From Liquidambar formosana (Eukaryota > Streptophyta > Magnoliopsida > Saxifragales > Altingiaceae), in NCBI GenBank assembly GCA_039720395.1, contig CM077828.1:15784264-15848263 (forward strand): a stretch of DNA of 64,000 nucleotides. Direction: 5' to 3'. The notes beneath the pieces are model-generated. The model did no database searches. It had not been told where the DNA came from and was given only the letters and a program-made list of their open reading frames with translations. Shown piece after piece: positions 51,201-63,223 of this stretch (the first letter of the stretch is position 1; each line of letters starts with the position of its first letter). The position numbers and the translations under genes were made by a program.

Positions 51201-52642
51201 CTATGGGTCAATGTTAACGAAGGTTGAACTTGAACCTTTCACACTACGAACTCTTAGAGGTGGAGGTTCATAACCTCGTGGAAACACAGGCTCATAAGTC
51301 GTCTGGTGTGGTCTTTGATTAGGATGCGGCTGATGTTGTGGAGCTCTTCCCTGCCAAGATGCATAGGCTGTTGACAGTTTGCGAGCCGCACTGTATACCT
51401 CCCCTCTATATGCAGCCAATAAATGCACATTAGAACATACAGCACCCAATGTTTTATCCATGCTTGCGACAACATTCTCCAACTTTCCCAATCGATTCTC
51501 CAATCTTACCACCCTCTGTCCAACATCCGACAATCCTTTCTCAAGTACATTCCTAACATGTGTTATGGCATCCACCATTGATTAAGATCCATTATCGGCT
51601 CTTCGACCACCTTTTGGAGGCTATTTTTAACGACTAGATGTGGCATTATTCCCTTCATCACCAACTACAAACATCACCCACTTGTTGTTCGCATCCAACT
51701 CAAACCCCATGCGCTTCAAAGTTGACTCACTGTAAATGTCCGTTGGCTTGGCGACGACCACATCTTTCTTAGTGTCCAATGGCACTTTAAAATGCTCGAA
51801 TATTGTGGTGAGCATCATCCCGTAAGGTAGGACACCCTTTCTACTCACACACTCCTTCATATGGTGGAGAATAACATACGCAAGGTCCAGTTTTGTCTCT
51901 GTCATAATGCACCACATAATAAATATATCAAAGTAACTCACATGAACACGGCTTCCGACGCGCAGCAATATGCAGTATGAGATGATGCTGTGGATGATCC
52001 TTGCCTTAAGTGTTAACTCATTGTATAGGGGTGGCCCTTTATCATCGATGTCATTCGACACACATATCATTTTCAATGCATCACTCGGTGTGAACTCATC
52101 ATATTCTACCCAATTGTGCGTGGAGTACAATTGCTTCATCTCGAACTGTGGTAGCCCAAGCAGGTGATTTAATGTGGTGCAATTTAAAGAAATTGGTACC
52201 CCGTTCACAAATGATGTGCATTGAAGATTTTCATCCATGGAGAAGTGAGCATAAACACGCGAACAAGTCGGGGATACATTACGTGGTGTCGGTTGAGAAA
52301 TTCATACCAACCAATGGCGCGAAACATCGAGGGGATGCGAAACTCGTACTTCTCAAAGAATTTAAAATCCATGGCGTGGCCAAATTGAATGTTCCGAGAT
52401 TTGAATAGCATATTATACTTGTGGAGAAGAGCATCATTGATGCACAAATCTGTGTCGGACTGGTTAACCAAGGGGCGATTCTTCTTCTTTCGTTGATGCG
52501 ATGATCCCTCCCCTTCGTCACCGATGGTGTGTGGTATGGGTTGTTGTGCTCGGTCACCATCAACTCGTTTTCCTTTGTTGCTCCTTGTCCTCTTCGCGGC
52601 GACCATTGATGAGGATAGCATTTTCTCAGTTCTCTTTGTCAT
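51201..52642 (-). pseudogene. Broken gene for a 'putative plant transposon protein'
   Basis: The minus-strand reading starts MTKRTEKM at 52642 with a basic, low-complexity N-terminus (residues about 1-60). It continues through FEKYEFRIPSMFRAIGWYEF and, in another frame, FVNGVPISLNCTTLNHLLGL. That is the layout of the putative plant transposon protein domain of plant mobile DNA. The frame shifts near 52254-52256, where an A run (T on the coding strand) is one base short. Later in the same frame three stops (51627-51629 and two before 51579) separate it from a C-terminal part with a leucine-rich, probably coiled-coil stretch (VVRLENRLGKLENVV) and a proline/arginine tail. It has no known catalytic role and is non-functional as it stands. 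Confidence 0.6.
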
Positions 52643-52904
52643 TTTCAGTTTGGGTTAGATAGGAGTTGGAGATTGATGAGAGACGTGGGGTGGGAATGGT
52701 TGAGGGGGATGAGGAGATGTGTGGCAACGATATGGGAGGGTGGAGTGGCGACGGTATAAGAGGAGTTGAGTGCGCCGACAGTATGGGATGGGGTCAATGC
52801 GCCGACGGTAGGGGAGGGGTTGAGTGCCGACGGTATGGGTAGTGGGTATGGGGTAAGACGAGTTACCTTTTTGGGCCATGAGGGGTAGGTATTTGTAAAG
52901 GGGT

Positions 52905-53800
52905 TTTAGTTGATTATAATTTAAAAATAAATTATAGCCAACTAAATTTAATAAGAAAAAAAAATTGCCTAATTGCCTAACTTTTAGTTGGCTGTAGGTT
53001 GATAAAGTCAACTATATTTAAGAAGAAAAAAAAATTTTCCTACTGCCTATAGTTTAGTTGGCTGTAGGTTGATATAGTCAACTAAATTTAAGAAGAAAAA
53101 AAAATTTTTCCTACTACCTATAGTTTAGTTGGCTGTAGGTCGATATAGTCAACTAAATTTAAGAAGAAAAAATTTTTTTTTCCTACTTCCTATAGTTTAG
53201 TTGGCTGTAGGTCCATATAGTCAACTAAATTTAAGAAGAAAAAAAAAATTTTCCTATTGCCAAAAATTTAGTTGGCTGTAGGTTAATATAGTCAACTATA
53301 TTTATCAAGGAACAAAAAATTTACATACTGCCAAAAATTTAGTTGGTTGTAGGTTAATATAGTAAACTATATTTAACACGAAAAAAAAAATTTACCCTCT
53401 GCCAAAAATTTAGTTGGCTGTAGGTTAATATAGTCAACTATATTTAAGAAGAAAAAAAAAATTTATCTATGGCCTAAAAAGTTTAGTTGGCTGTACCTTG
53501 ATATAGTCAACTAAAGTTGACAATGCAATAATTAAGCTACGGCCTAAACTTTTAGTTGCCAATATGTTCATATAGTCAAGTAAAATAAGATTAAATTTTT
53601 AATTTTTACGGTACTGGAACTAAATTTTGTTGGCTGTACCTTCATATAGTCAACTAAAGCATACGCAGTCATATTTTATTTAGGACATAATAGAAATTTT
53701 AGTTGGCTGTAGGTTGATATAGTCAACTAAAGTTGAGTTGAAATTTTTTTTAAAGCTACTCCCTCTAAATTTAGTTGGCTGTAGGTTGAAATAATCATCA
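52905..53800. repeat. 71-bp minisatellite, about 12 units, each with a hairpin
   Basis: The phrase TTTAGTTGGCTGTAGG recurs near 52985, 53054, 53125, 53198, 53269, 53340, 53410, 53483, 53552, 53627, 53700 and 53771, a spacing of 69-75 bp. In most units it is followed 10-15 nt later by AGTCAACTAAA. The two pair as TTTAGTTG/CAACTAAA plus CT/AG around one mismatch. Spacers are A/T runs of variable length. An extra inverted version begins at 52907. Confidence 0.85.
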
Positions 53801-53991
53801 AATGCATGAAATCTTGCCTTCTGAGAAATTCTTGCCATGTAAATTGCATATTTAAATGCATGTAATGATATAAAATATAAGGCTAATAGATACACATATT
53901 AGTACAAATTAAGCAGTCGTTGCATTTCATTTACAAAATATGCATTCATCAAATGCATTCATCATATATAGTACAAAATTCAGTTACCATC

Positions 53992-56766
53992 TGTCACACC
54001 CCATTTTTGCACCACCTTACTAGGGCTCATCATTTCATGCATGTTTTTGTTTTGTTTTTGAGTCTAGTCACTTGCATTAGTTTTCTAGAGTCACAAGGAC
54101 AATGGATATGAATTTTGGTTCAAATTGGAGTTGATCTTGAGGGATAATAAGAGCTTTTGTGACTTGAGGGGCATAATCGTCTTTTAAGTCCCAAACTTTT
54201 CATTTGACCTTGGAATGATCTCCAAATTGTCAATTGGAGTTCATATGGATGCATATGAGGTATTTCTAGGTTCAATTTGGTAAGTCAATGGCTCGGGATT
54301 AAAATGGCTCGATGTAGTTCAAGTTGGTTAATTGACCCTTCCTTGGGTTAGCTCTAATTGACTCACAATTACCAACCAAATCTTTTCAAATTGACTTTCA
54401 TTAGTCATCATTTTGTACCGGTTGTCATCTTAAGTCCCGTGGCCCTGATGATGAGTTTAGTGTGGTTATTTACGGATTATCCTTGAAGAATTAGTGCGAA
54501 TCACAGCATGAGATTTTTGGTTAAAATGAAAAGAAAATTATTTTATTAAATTAGCCATTTTTATCATGACACTAACACGTGTACGTATGTGATGAGTGTG
54601 TGTACGCACATACGATACATGTGCATGCGTGTTAGCGGTCAGTCTCTCAATTTTTATAAAAGACAATTTCCTTTTCCTATTCAGATTAGAAGTCTTTTAT
54701 CATTATAAAATACCTTTTGATTATTCTCCAAGGAAACCTAGTCCAGGAAGGAAAGGGAAACTCCAGATTTCAGTTATAAATACTCTCTTAATGTCTTTAA
54801 ACAAGGGGGGAGAGAAGAGGGTTTGGAGGGAGTGAAATTCGTCATAATTCAGCAGCAGATTTTCTGAAAACCAGCAGTCGTATTTTAATCATAACTTTTT
54901 CATCCGAAGTCAGAATTTGATGAAATTGGTCTTGTTAGAAAGATAATTCAATTCTCTACAACTTTGTATTTCACAAGCTTTGTCCAAATCCAACGTTTTC
55001 ATACCCAAAAACGCGATTGAAGTTGCTGCTGCTGCAAAGTGACGAGAATCACTTTTTCTTTTCTCTTGTTCTCTTTTTGTTTTCTATTTCTTTTCAAAGT
55101 TGAGTGAGTTTTGATCTCTTTGCTGTGATACCACTTTGACAAAGAGGAGGATTCGTGTTGGTTTGATTCACTCTAAAGACCTGAGGAGCCACGAACAATT
55201 ACAAACAGAAGGGGAGCCACTTCCTAAGGTATTCTCCTTCTCTATTCAAGCTTAAACTAGGTTTTCATATGGGTTAGGCCTATTGCATGTTAAAGGTAAC
55301 TTTTTTATCATGTATTAACACTCTAGCTAGTTAATATACATGGAATATCTATTTTTTATCTACTGTTTAGCATGCTTTAGGGCTGTCCTTTAGGTTTTTA
55401 ATGCATAGTTATGATTCTTGTGCTCCTGTTTGTCCTTGTGCTAGGATTAGTGTCATTGCATGTTAGAGTTAGGATTTTCATCATGTTATATTGCTTTAGT
55501 TAGTTAATATGCATGATCTAATTTCTGTTTAGTTTGGTTTTAGCATGATTAAAGTATGTTTTGTATGTTTTTAAGCATATTTGTGAGTTTAGGGTTTTAG
55601 AGTCATTGTTTCGTGTTTGTTTTCATATAGCATGATAAAGTAGACTTTTTTATTTGGTTTTTCTTCGTGTTTGCTGTATATGTTTTTCATATGGAGTAAA
55701 CATGATAGTTTTGCATGCATGTTAGTATGTTTTAGGGTTTTTATGCATGATATGGTTCTAGGAATATGTTAGGACTTATTATTGTTCGCTGTGTTGCTGT
55801 TAGCATGCTTAGTGGATGATTTTTAGGCCATAATACTATTCTGTCCAGATTTGCATGTTAGTGTTTTTGCATGGTTTTGAGCACTTGTAAGGGTGCAAAT
55901 AGGTGTGGTATTTGTCCTATGGCAAATAGGGCTGCTTATATCTGAAATGGCTAAATGCTTGGAGCTAATTGCGCTCAGGTAAGTGGGTGTGAAGGTGCCC
56001 CAATTCACCTTTCTTCTTAACTCATTCTCTTCTCCCTATCTAGGGTTAATTTTTAATACAAGTCCTATGGTTTAATTAGAGGTTTCCTTAACCAACAAAA
56101 TTCTGGTTTTTATTAAAGTTTCCATTTGTGGATTTCTTTCCTAAAATCAAACTTTCTATCAAATTCAACTCTTTTGATCAAATAAGGAAACCTAGGGTTT
56201 TAACCATAGGTTTATATTAGGTCTTAACCCTTAGTTCTAATCGAACTACGTGGACTTTGATCCATGTATTTCGTTGCATGGTACGTAGGCGCTCTTCGTG
56301 AGGCTCAAGTCCGTTCTAGGATCCAAGCATCCTAGGTTTATTTATGTTTTCTTTTCTTCTTTTTATTTTCTGTTTTTATTTGCTTATTATGCATGGATGG
56401 ATGAATGAAATATATGATATGCATGCAATTCTTGTGATGATATACTTGCTGATTTTTGTATGGAAAGACTTTAATTTAGCCCAAATGAACTGAGAGACCG
56501 AAAGGGTGACATGGGTGCCTATAGGCTTTGCCTAGAACCTTCCCATGTCATAACTTAGCCTCCGAATCCCCGATTTCTTTGGTTTTCAAAAGATTGGTTT
56601 TTGCCTTTCCTTTTTTATGGAGTCATTCAAATTGTTTTCCTAAAACAAACTATTTTTAGGGTTTTCCTTGTTTCCTTTAAAAAATAAGGTGGCGACTCCT
56701 TTCCTTCTTCTTTTTCAAACCCACTTTCTTTTCAATCCCTCGTGGGCCCAATTTCCGGGGTTCACA
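53992..56766 (+). mobile_element. Solo LTR of a Gypsy-type retrotransposon (2775 bp)
   Basis: It starts TGTCACACCCC and ends GGGGTTCACA (TG...CA). It is flanked by a perfect 5-bp duplication CCATC (53987-53991 and 56767-56771). No gag, pol, primer site or second LTR is present, so recombination between two LTRs probably removed the interior. A stretch near 54880-54990 ('gatgaaattggtcttgttag', 'ctacaactttgta') is a phrase common to many plant Gypsy LTRs. It sits inside the Harbinger-like element. Confidence 0.88.
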
Positions 56767-56967
56767 CCATCATAGATTGCATGTGTAATGAACTATGTTC
56801 AAAAAACCTAAAACTTGATAAATCAAGTGGATTGCTTATAGTAAGAAAATACATAAGATTACGTACTAAAGTTTCATTGCACTCAAACCCAATTGTGTGC
56901 AGTTAAAGTAGCAACAAAAAATATCAGTTGTTTACTGATTATAAGGACGCATAACATTCAACATAGC

Positions 56968-58005
56968 TCAAGATTGAGTATGCTTTTTGAGCACTTCAAG
57001 CACCATTTCACGACGCTTCTCTTCAGGTAGAGACAAGAACATAGTGCTCAAGTATGAGTCAGTAATGATATCTTTTCCAGCATTCATGATATCAGTAAGA
57101 GTCAAGCCGTCTATCTTCTGCAGCTCAGCAGCAACCTCTTTCTTCATAGTACTATCTTCGCTCATCGCATTACCTATTTTGTCAAGGTAGACCATGGTAC
57201 CATCAACAAGGTTCTTGATTAAGGAGGGAACCTCAAATATACCGCGAGTCCAACCATCGCTGCTCTTACGAGCCTTTTGTTGGGAGCACCCAGTAGGTGA
57301 TGCTTGTGGTTGAGTACTTGACACTTCAATTCCATCCAAACCGTCATTATATTGAGTGCTTTGGCCACCTTCATTCGCAGCAGTTGCTTTGATTGTCTCC
57401 TCTTCCTGCGCGAGGGTTGTTGCCCTTAATCCGTTTGCACGGTCCTTCCCAAATATTTCCAACAATGTGTCATAATGGGGGAAAGGCTTATTACATAAGC
57501 CTTTTGCAGTCGGATGATTCTGAGCGAAAGGAAATTATCTATTAGATGATCAAAACTCCTTTCATATAGTATAGGATTGCCATTGTGTGTTTTTTTGAAT
57601 TTAATATAAACACATTAATTAAAGTATACAATTACCTTCACCCATAAATTAAATACAGACTTCTCTACAACTACCATCTTAGCATCCTCGTTCCACGAGA
57701 ATCCACTTTCGTTGACGAACATCTCAACAATTGCCAGACATTGTTTCTTTAGTGTCTTCACACGAGACTCAATGTGTGGACAGGCTTTAACCCCGGCGGT
57801 AGGCATCTTCGCATCCATCATTTTTTTCAAGTTGAACTAGATAGCCAGACTTAAATCCAGTATCACATTTCCATGTTCCTATGGTATACAGCTCGTATAG
57901 ATTCTCTACCAATTTGTCATCCTCTTGTGGTGTCCATTGATGCTTCACCATCCTACCAGATGAATTCCCAGAAGTTAGCTCATTGTCCCGACCAGATGAT
58001 GCCAT
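56968..58005 (-). pseudogene. Harbinger-associated Myb/SANT-like protein gene, one frameshift
   Basis: Two exons on the minus strand: 58005-57636 and 57519-56968, with a GT-AG intron. The start MASSGRDNEL leads to a Myb/SANT-like domain (WTPQEDDKLVENLYELY, then GFKSGYL, then ACPHIESRVKTLKKQC). Exon 2 opens NHPTAKGLCNKPFPHYDTLL and ends EKRREMVLEVLKKHTQS. Proteins of this type act with the DDE transposase of PIF/Harbinger elements, helping DNA binding and nuclear import. An A run of seven bases on the coding strand (57821-57827) is one base too long and shifts the frame between the two halves of the domain. Apart from that, the gene reads as complete. Confidence 0.72.
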
Positions 58006-58323
58006 CCTGTATATGTGTAACATAACATAAAGAATGTGCAATATATTGAATAAACAATGTAATGGAGTTATTCATCATGATACATATAAAGTCATAAAAT
58101 AATAGTAAATAGTAATTTAATACAACATGTCCACATACCAAACAAATGGGCACATAATAGAAAGTCAATTCCCAAACAATAGGATTCGGACTAACGAAAA
58201 GTAAGAATCCACGAGTTCTCATATTGTCCTAGAAAAGATAAATTGGTCCATACAATAAACCAAAACCACCTACAAGTTATGCATAAGTATTATTACAAAC
58301 ATAAACCCAAATACAAATATAAA

Positions 58324-59609
58324 TCATGCATTCCTAGATGCCCTCCACTCATTAAACATTTCGTTTGCCATTGTATCCCTCCACGTTTGCCATGTGTCAA
58401 ATGCATCAACATATTCAATTGGAGCCCTATGCGGCAGTGTATAATTTTCAGTGAACGGGAGCTCTCTGAACGGGTCTGCAGGCATCTCTCAGGTTATGTG
58501 GTTGTGTAGAAGAACACATGCCATAATGATTCGGTTCTGTGTCTGAATGAGATAAAAAGGACTCCTTAGAATGGCCCACCGTCGCTTAAGCAGTACAAAA
58601 CTCCTTTCTATGACATTCCTAGCACTCGAATGTTTCATGTTGAAAAACTCTTGTGGAGTCATAGGTTGGTGACCGGTCCTCCAATCATTCAAATGATATC
58701 GCTGCCCTCTATATGGGGCAAGGAATCCCTCTCTATTGGGATAACCAGCATAAAAAAGATAATAAAAACCTAATAAATGGAAGTAATGATGATATTAGTA
58801 AATTATGTACGACTCATCGAATTATAATTTTTATAACAATCACTTCAAACGTACCACGAGGGACCTTAAGACCATGTCTCCTACTAACAACATCTCGTAA
58901 GATTCGAGAATCAGCTGCAGACCTTCCCAACCTGGCAGCACAAAAGTGAATTGCATGTCTTGGGAGCATACTCCCAAAACATTAGTTGCAGTATCATTTT
59001 TCCTTGTTAAGTATCGAGGTTTATCAGCCTCTAATACATTCACCTAATATAGGTCCCATCTAAAGCTCCTAGATAGTTCTACACACAATTGGAAGAAAAT
59101 AAAATACAAAAAAAAAATGAATACCGTTTACAAAAATTTATTACAACCATTTAAATTAAATAAATGGTGTCTGGTATGTATACCTTAAACTATTTCCACC
59201 TATGATCTGTGGAGTTTTCTGAAACAGCTTCTGGTATTTTAAGAAAATGACTTTGCAATCGTATAACTCCATTCAAAACATGGTTGAAATGTCTACTAAT
59301 TGTCTCACCCGAACGCATAAACCTATTTATTATCACTCTTTTCTTCACATGGTGTGCAAGGATGTGTAAAAATAATGCAGTCATCTCTTCCACTGTAACA
59401 TGCTTAGTGTCTCTTAACTTCCCTATTCCATGAAGCATATTACATAACTTGGCAAAAGCATACCTATTTATACGTAATTGACTTACGCACGTTGTGTCAT
59501 TGTGAAATATGATATTGTGAAGGTTCAATTGCCTTGCTTCATGTGTAAAATAGGAGTCGGACTTCAATATGTAGTCTTTGTAATGTTTACCCATAAGTAA
59601 GTATAACAA
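58324..59609 (-). pseudogene. PIF/Harbinger DDE transposase gene, decayed
   Basis: Minus-strand exons: about 59609-59184 (helix-turn-helix region, with VTVEEMTALFLHILAHHVKK and RSGETISRHFNHVLNGVIRL), about 59086 to 58860, and about 58770-58324. The DDE triad is recognisable as LDGT (near 59062), ADSR (near 58915) and NVIERSF (near 58615). The lesions are a TAG in place of a tryptophan codon at 59190-59192, frameshifts near 59047 and 58926, and a TGA for arginine just after the LLHN motif (about 58489). The C-terminus continues after that stop to 58324. The N-terminal start is uncertain. This enzyme class cuts at TTA/TAA sites, which fits the TTA flanks of the surrounding element. Confidence 0.75.
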
Positions 59610-61462
59610 AATTTATAGAAGTGAAATGACATTCATTAGACAGTGAAAAAATTCCAGTAAAGGTAACATTCGCTTCTTCTTGGACACAATCATTCTAGCC
59701 ATATTTATACATCAATAATATTTAATATGTATGAGACTTCTTACAACTTACTACATATTTGAAATAAATTCAAGCAACCATCACCAAATCATCCGAGAAA
59801 CATTTCGTCAATAAGAAAATATGCAGCCATTGTATGTAAGATATGAGTACCATAAATTTATAACAACAAAAAGGTGAGGAGTGGGTAAAGAAATAAAAAT
59901 TTTTCGTGTCTCCATGGTAATATTCATCGAGAGAATAGTAAAAATAAGACATCTTTCCTTAAAGTTTATACTCCTAACCCAAAAAAAAGTGCAAATGCAA
60001 CCATGGCTATAGAGTCTTAATATATCACGGCAAAGAGCTCGCATTTTATTTATGTCCAAAATAGCATATTGTATTAATGAACAATATAAATATATATTGC
60101 ACAACAATTCTTAACGATATGCCATAAAACAACAACATTGGATAAAGTATAAATATATAAAAAATCATACTACAATGAACAATCAACTTTAAATTTGACA
60201 TGGAAAAATATTATAAATACTTCACTTTCATGTAAATTATATGAATTTGAGAAATGTAACAGCATTTATGGGATAAAGTATATAAAATAAACACCACGAC
60301 TGATTAAATCATACACACCAAAATAGATCTACAAAGGGAGTATATATCGAAAAGGCATGGATTATTGTTGTACACAATAACTCTCTTCCAATATATGTAA
60401 ATAAGCTATAGTTGAGACATGTAACATCATGTAAGATACAAATAATATCAGGAAAAAAACTCACAGCTGAGAAAGTGTACAAATTTTTTTTCCTAAGTTT
60501 GTAATCTGAAATATACTTCACATTTGACAACATTTGAACAATGTAGATCTACATAACTCTCGTGTAATGTCACTAAATAGTTCATAGATGCAACCAAAAA
60601 TTACATTTTGAAAATATACAACAATGTTGGAAGGGAAAAGAAATCACAGCTGAGAAAATATACAACAATGTAACATTAGCAATTTCCAGTTTCATATTTA
60701 AGCCAAAAAAAAAAAAAAAATACATGCTATGTGACCAAAAATTATCCCAGCCGACATAACCAAATATGGAAAAAAAAAAAATCACAGCTGGTAAAGTATA
60801 CAACAATGTTGATATTTTTAGAAAAGTAAGAATATTAAATATTCTTCACTTTTTGAGAACATTTCAACAAATATTTAAGAAAAATGCATGCTATGTGATC
60901 AAAAATTATATAATAAACACCGTGACTGCCTAAATCATACACAGAAGAAAGTAGATCTACAAATAAATTCCTCATACATCGAGAATGATGAGTTTTTTAG
61001 AGGGTCAACTATCGTTATATGGCAGATTTGGGTTTCACATCAAACAATATGGGATGTAGCACACGAGAAACAAAGCAAATGAAGAAATTCATACCCAAAT
61101 AGACGATTTGCAGCAGTAGATCTGGTCGGTGTGTGAGAAAACTCCTCTTTCTCTCTCCTGTGCTACCGTCGTATGAGAATAGCTAGGGCTTTGATTGTGG
61201 ATCATAGTTTTGAGGAGCTAGAAGAGGACACGGGTGGAATATGGATTTGTTGCTGCTGACCAGCAAGGGCACGCTTGGGATTATGAATGTCATTAAACAC
61301 ATGCCTGGGGATGGATTTCACAATACCACCTCGAAGGTGGGTTTTATTTTCACCCATTCGGCCGAAATGTCATGCTAGCGGGAATGAGCCTTTGCCGGTA
61401 ATGAGAGCAACCCAAACAGTGGAAAGTGGAATTTCGTGACTTTCCCGGGCATCAAACCCCCC
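59610..61462. other. 5' side of the Harbinger element, no gene
   Basis: Very AT-rich DNA with short repeated phrases such as 'cacagctgagaaa' and 'tatacaacaatgt' (60460-60800). No coding region is recognised. It probably contains the promoter and untranslated leader of the transposase gene. Confidence 0.45.
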
Positions 61463-61479
61463 TACCAAACACACCCTTA

Positions 61480-62149
61480 GAGGTTTCCTCTTGGGATATT
61501 CTCTTTTGTGTCTCACCTTATCTCTGTTTTTTTTTTTTTTTTTTGAAGAAAATAAAATTTGTCTTTCATATTCGTGCTTGTGCAATTTTGATGGGTCAGA
61601 TCCGACATCAACAATGAATACTCCTCGATCCAGTTTTTTTTTGTGCAGTGGGAATCCAAGTAGACCCTTGTTACCTTGTAGCTAGGCTTTCTTTTGTTTG
61701 CCTCTTTTTCCCCATACCTGGACAGCAGGACCCCTCTATTTGGTAGATACTTTCCTTGGGTGGGTACTCTTATTTTTGTTTCCTCTCATTTTTTATATAT
61801 AACCAAACACAAGAAACTTTTTTTTTTTTCCTTTTGTTTTTTCTTTACATTTTTTTTCCTTCCCTTTTATTTCTCTCACAATTTCTGCAAACCAAATAGA
61901 GCCTTAAAGATTATTTCATTTTTCTCCTTAAATTTCTCTGTTGTTGAAAGTTCTATGGATTGTGAAAACTTCACTGATCTTTTTGCAATAGGTAAAAGAA
62001 GGTTTTGATTAATTTGTTGAATTACCAAAAGTAGAAACTTATGTACACACACATTGAAGGATATATCTGTTCAGCCTAATATTTTTATTAAGATCTATAA
62101 TGTGTTACTATGATATATATATATATATAAACTTCAACCTCAAGGGATG
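61480..62149. other. T-rich gap between transposons, no gene
   Basis: Poly-T tracts at 61528-61544 and 61819-61830 and pyrimidine-rich DNA. Nothing is recognised. Confidence 0.4.
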
Positions 62150-63163
62150 AGGACTCACTGATGCAATTAGTCTGGAAACAGAGCATCCCTTCCAAGATCA
62201 AGCATTTTTTATGGAAGGCTTGTACTGATATTCTTCCTACGAAGAGCAACTTGCTGAAGTGGAAAGTCCCGGTATCGCCCAATGCGAGGTGTGTGGTCAT
62301 GGAGAAGAATCAGCTTTACATGCCCTTAAGGATTGTCCGTGGGCGGCTCAGATGTGGAGGTGTAGCTCGATTGGTCCTGGAGTCACTCACTCGTCGCACA
62401 TGGATGTGCGGGATTGGCTTAGTGAGATTCACGCTTAGATTGGGGAGGATAAAAGGGCTCTGGCAATGATCATCATGTGGTCTATTTGGCATTATCGAAA
62501 TTCGGTGGTTTTTGAAAGGGTTAAGAAGCATCCACAGAGTGTGACTCATATGGCGCTGAGATACTTAGAAGATTACCTAGCGGCGCATAGTGATGGTAAA
62601 AAGGGGGTTAAAGTTGCTCCTTCTAGGTGGTTACCTCCTACGGCGGGACGATGCAAAGTTAATGTTGATGGCGCTGTGTTTGCGGAGAATTCAAGTGTGG
62701 GATTCGAGGCTATGGTACATGACCATGAAGGATAGGTTATGACAGCGATTTCGAAGAAGCAAACTGGTTTGTTCGAGCCCTCTCAAGTTGAAGCTATGGC
62801 CCTTCGACTTGCAGTTGAATTTGCAACTGATTTGGGTTTGCGAGATGTCGATTTTGAAGGTGACAATGTGGAAGTCATGGGTGCTCTTGATTCTCGAGTA
62901 GTACCTCAAATAGCTATGGGTTTGATAATAGAGGATATTCTGGTTGATGCTACTTCCTCTTTTGTGTCATGGAAATTCAAACATGTTGGTAGGATGGGGA
63001 ATGAGGTTGCCCATGGGTTAGCAAAGCATGCCAAATTTGTTGAGAATGTTCTGGTTTGGATGGAGGAAACCCCATCTTGTATAAGGGATCAGGTTGCTTT
63101 TGACCTGACTCATCTTTCTTCATGATCTAATATATATCGTCTTTCATAAAATTAAAAAAAAAA
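62150..63163 (+). mobile_element. 5'-truncated LINE: zinc-binding RT tail, RNase H, poly-A
   Basis: The + strand encodes the C-terminal end of a plant L1-type LINE. First comes the zf-RVT domain (WKQSIPSKIKHFLWKACTDI, then in a shifted frame CEVCGHGEESALHALKDC). Then comes an RNase H (RVT_3) domain (CKVNVDGAVF, then QVEAMALRLAVEFA, then DFEGDNVEVM, then GNEVAHGLAKHA), ending at 63125. A frameshift lies near 62283, and stops lie at about 62436 and 62733. A run of twelve A follows at 63152-63163. AT repeats flank both sides, so a target duplication cannot be fixed. It is dead on arrival because the reverse transcriptase core is missing. Confidence 0.8.
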
Positions 63164-63164
63164 A

Positions 63165-63216
<52 letters not shown>
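63164..63216. repeat. (AT)n(AC)n microsatellite after the LINE tail
   Basis: About 20 CA units follow directly on the poly-A and a short AT run, a usual place for microsatellites to grow. Confidence 0.9.

Positions 63217-63223
<7 letters not shown>

Larger units (their letters stand above)
47805..61476. mobile_element. Probable composite PIF/Harbinger transposon (13.7 kb)
   Basis: The left end GGGTGTGTTTGGTA (47805-47818) is the exact inverse of the right end (61463-61476), and both are flanked by TTA (47802-47804 and 61477-61479), the Harbinger target preference. Between them lie both proteins of this superfamily: a DDE transposase and a Myb/SANT-like partner, on the minus strand. The element is far longer than usual because other DNA sits inside it, including the solo LTR at 53992-56766 and a roughly 5-kb block with zinc-finger and plant-transposon-protein genes. 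The ends beyond 14 bp agree only partly. Two separate elements of one family remain possible. Confidence 0.6.

Noticed and set aside
52905..53800. CRISPR-like spaced repeats
   Set aside because: This is plant nuclear DNA. The spacers are A/T runs rather than unique sequence, the unit is a tandem minisatellite, and no cas genes are present.
61426..62008. Several Phe/Ser-rich open frames
   Set aside because: They come from poly-T and pyrimidine tracts and have no domain or start context.
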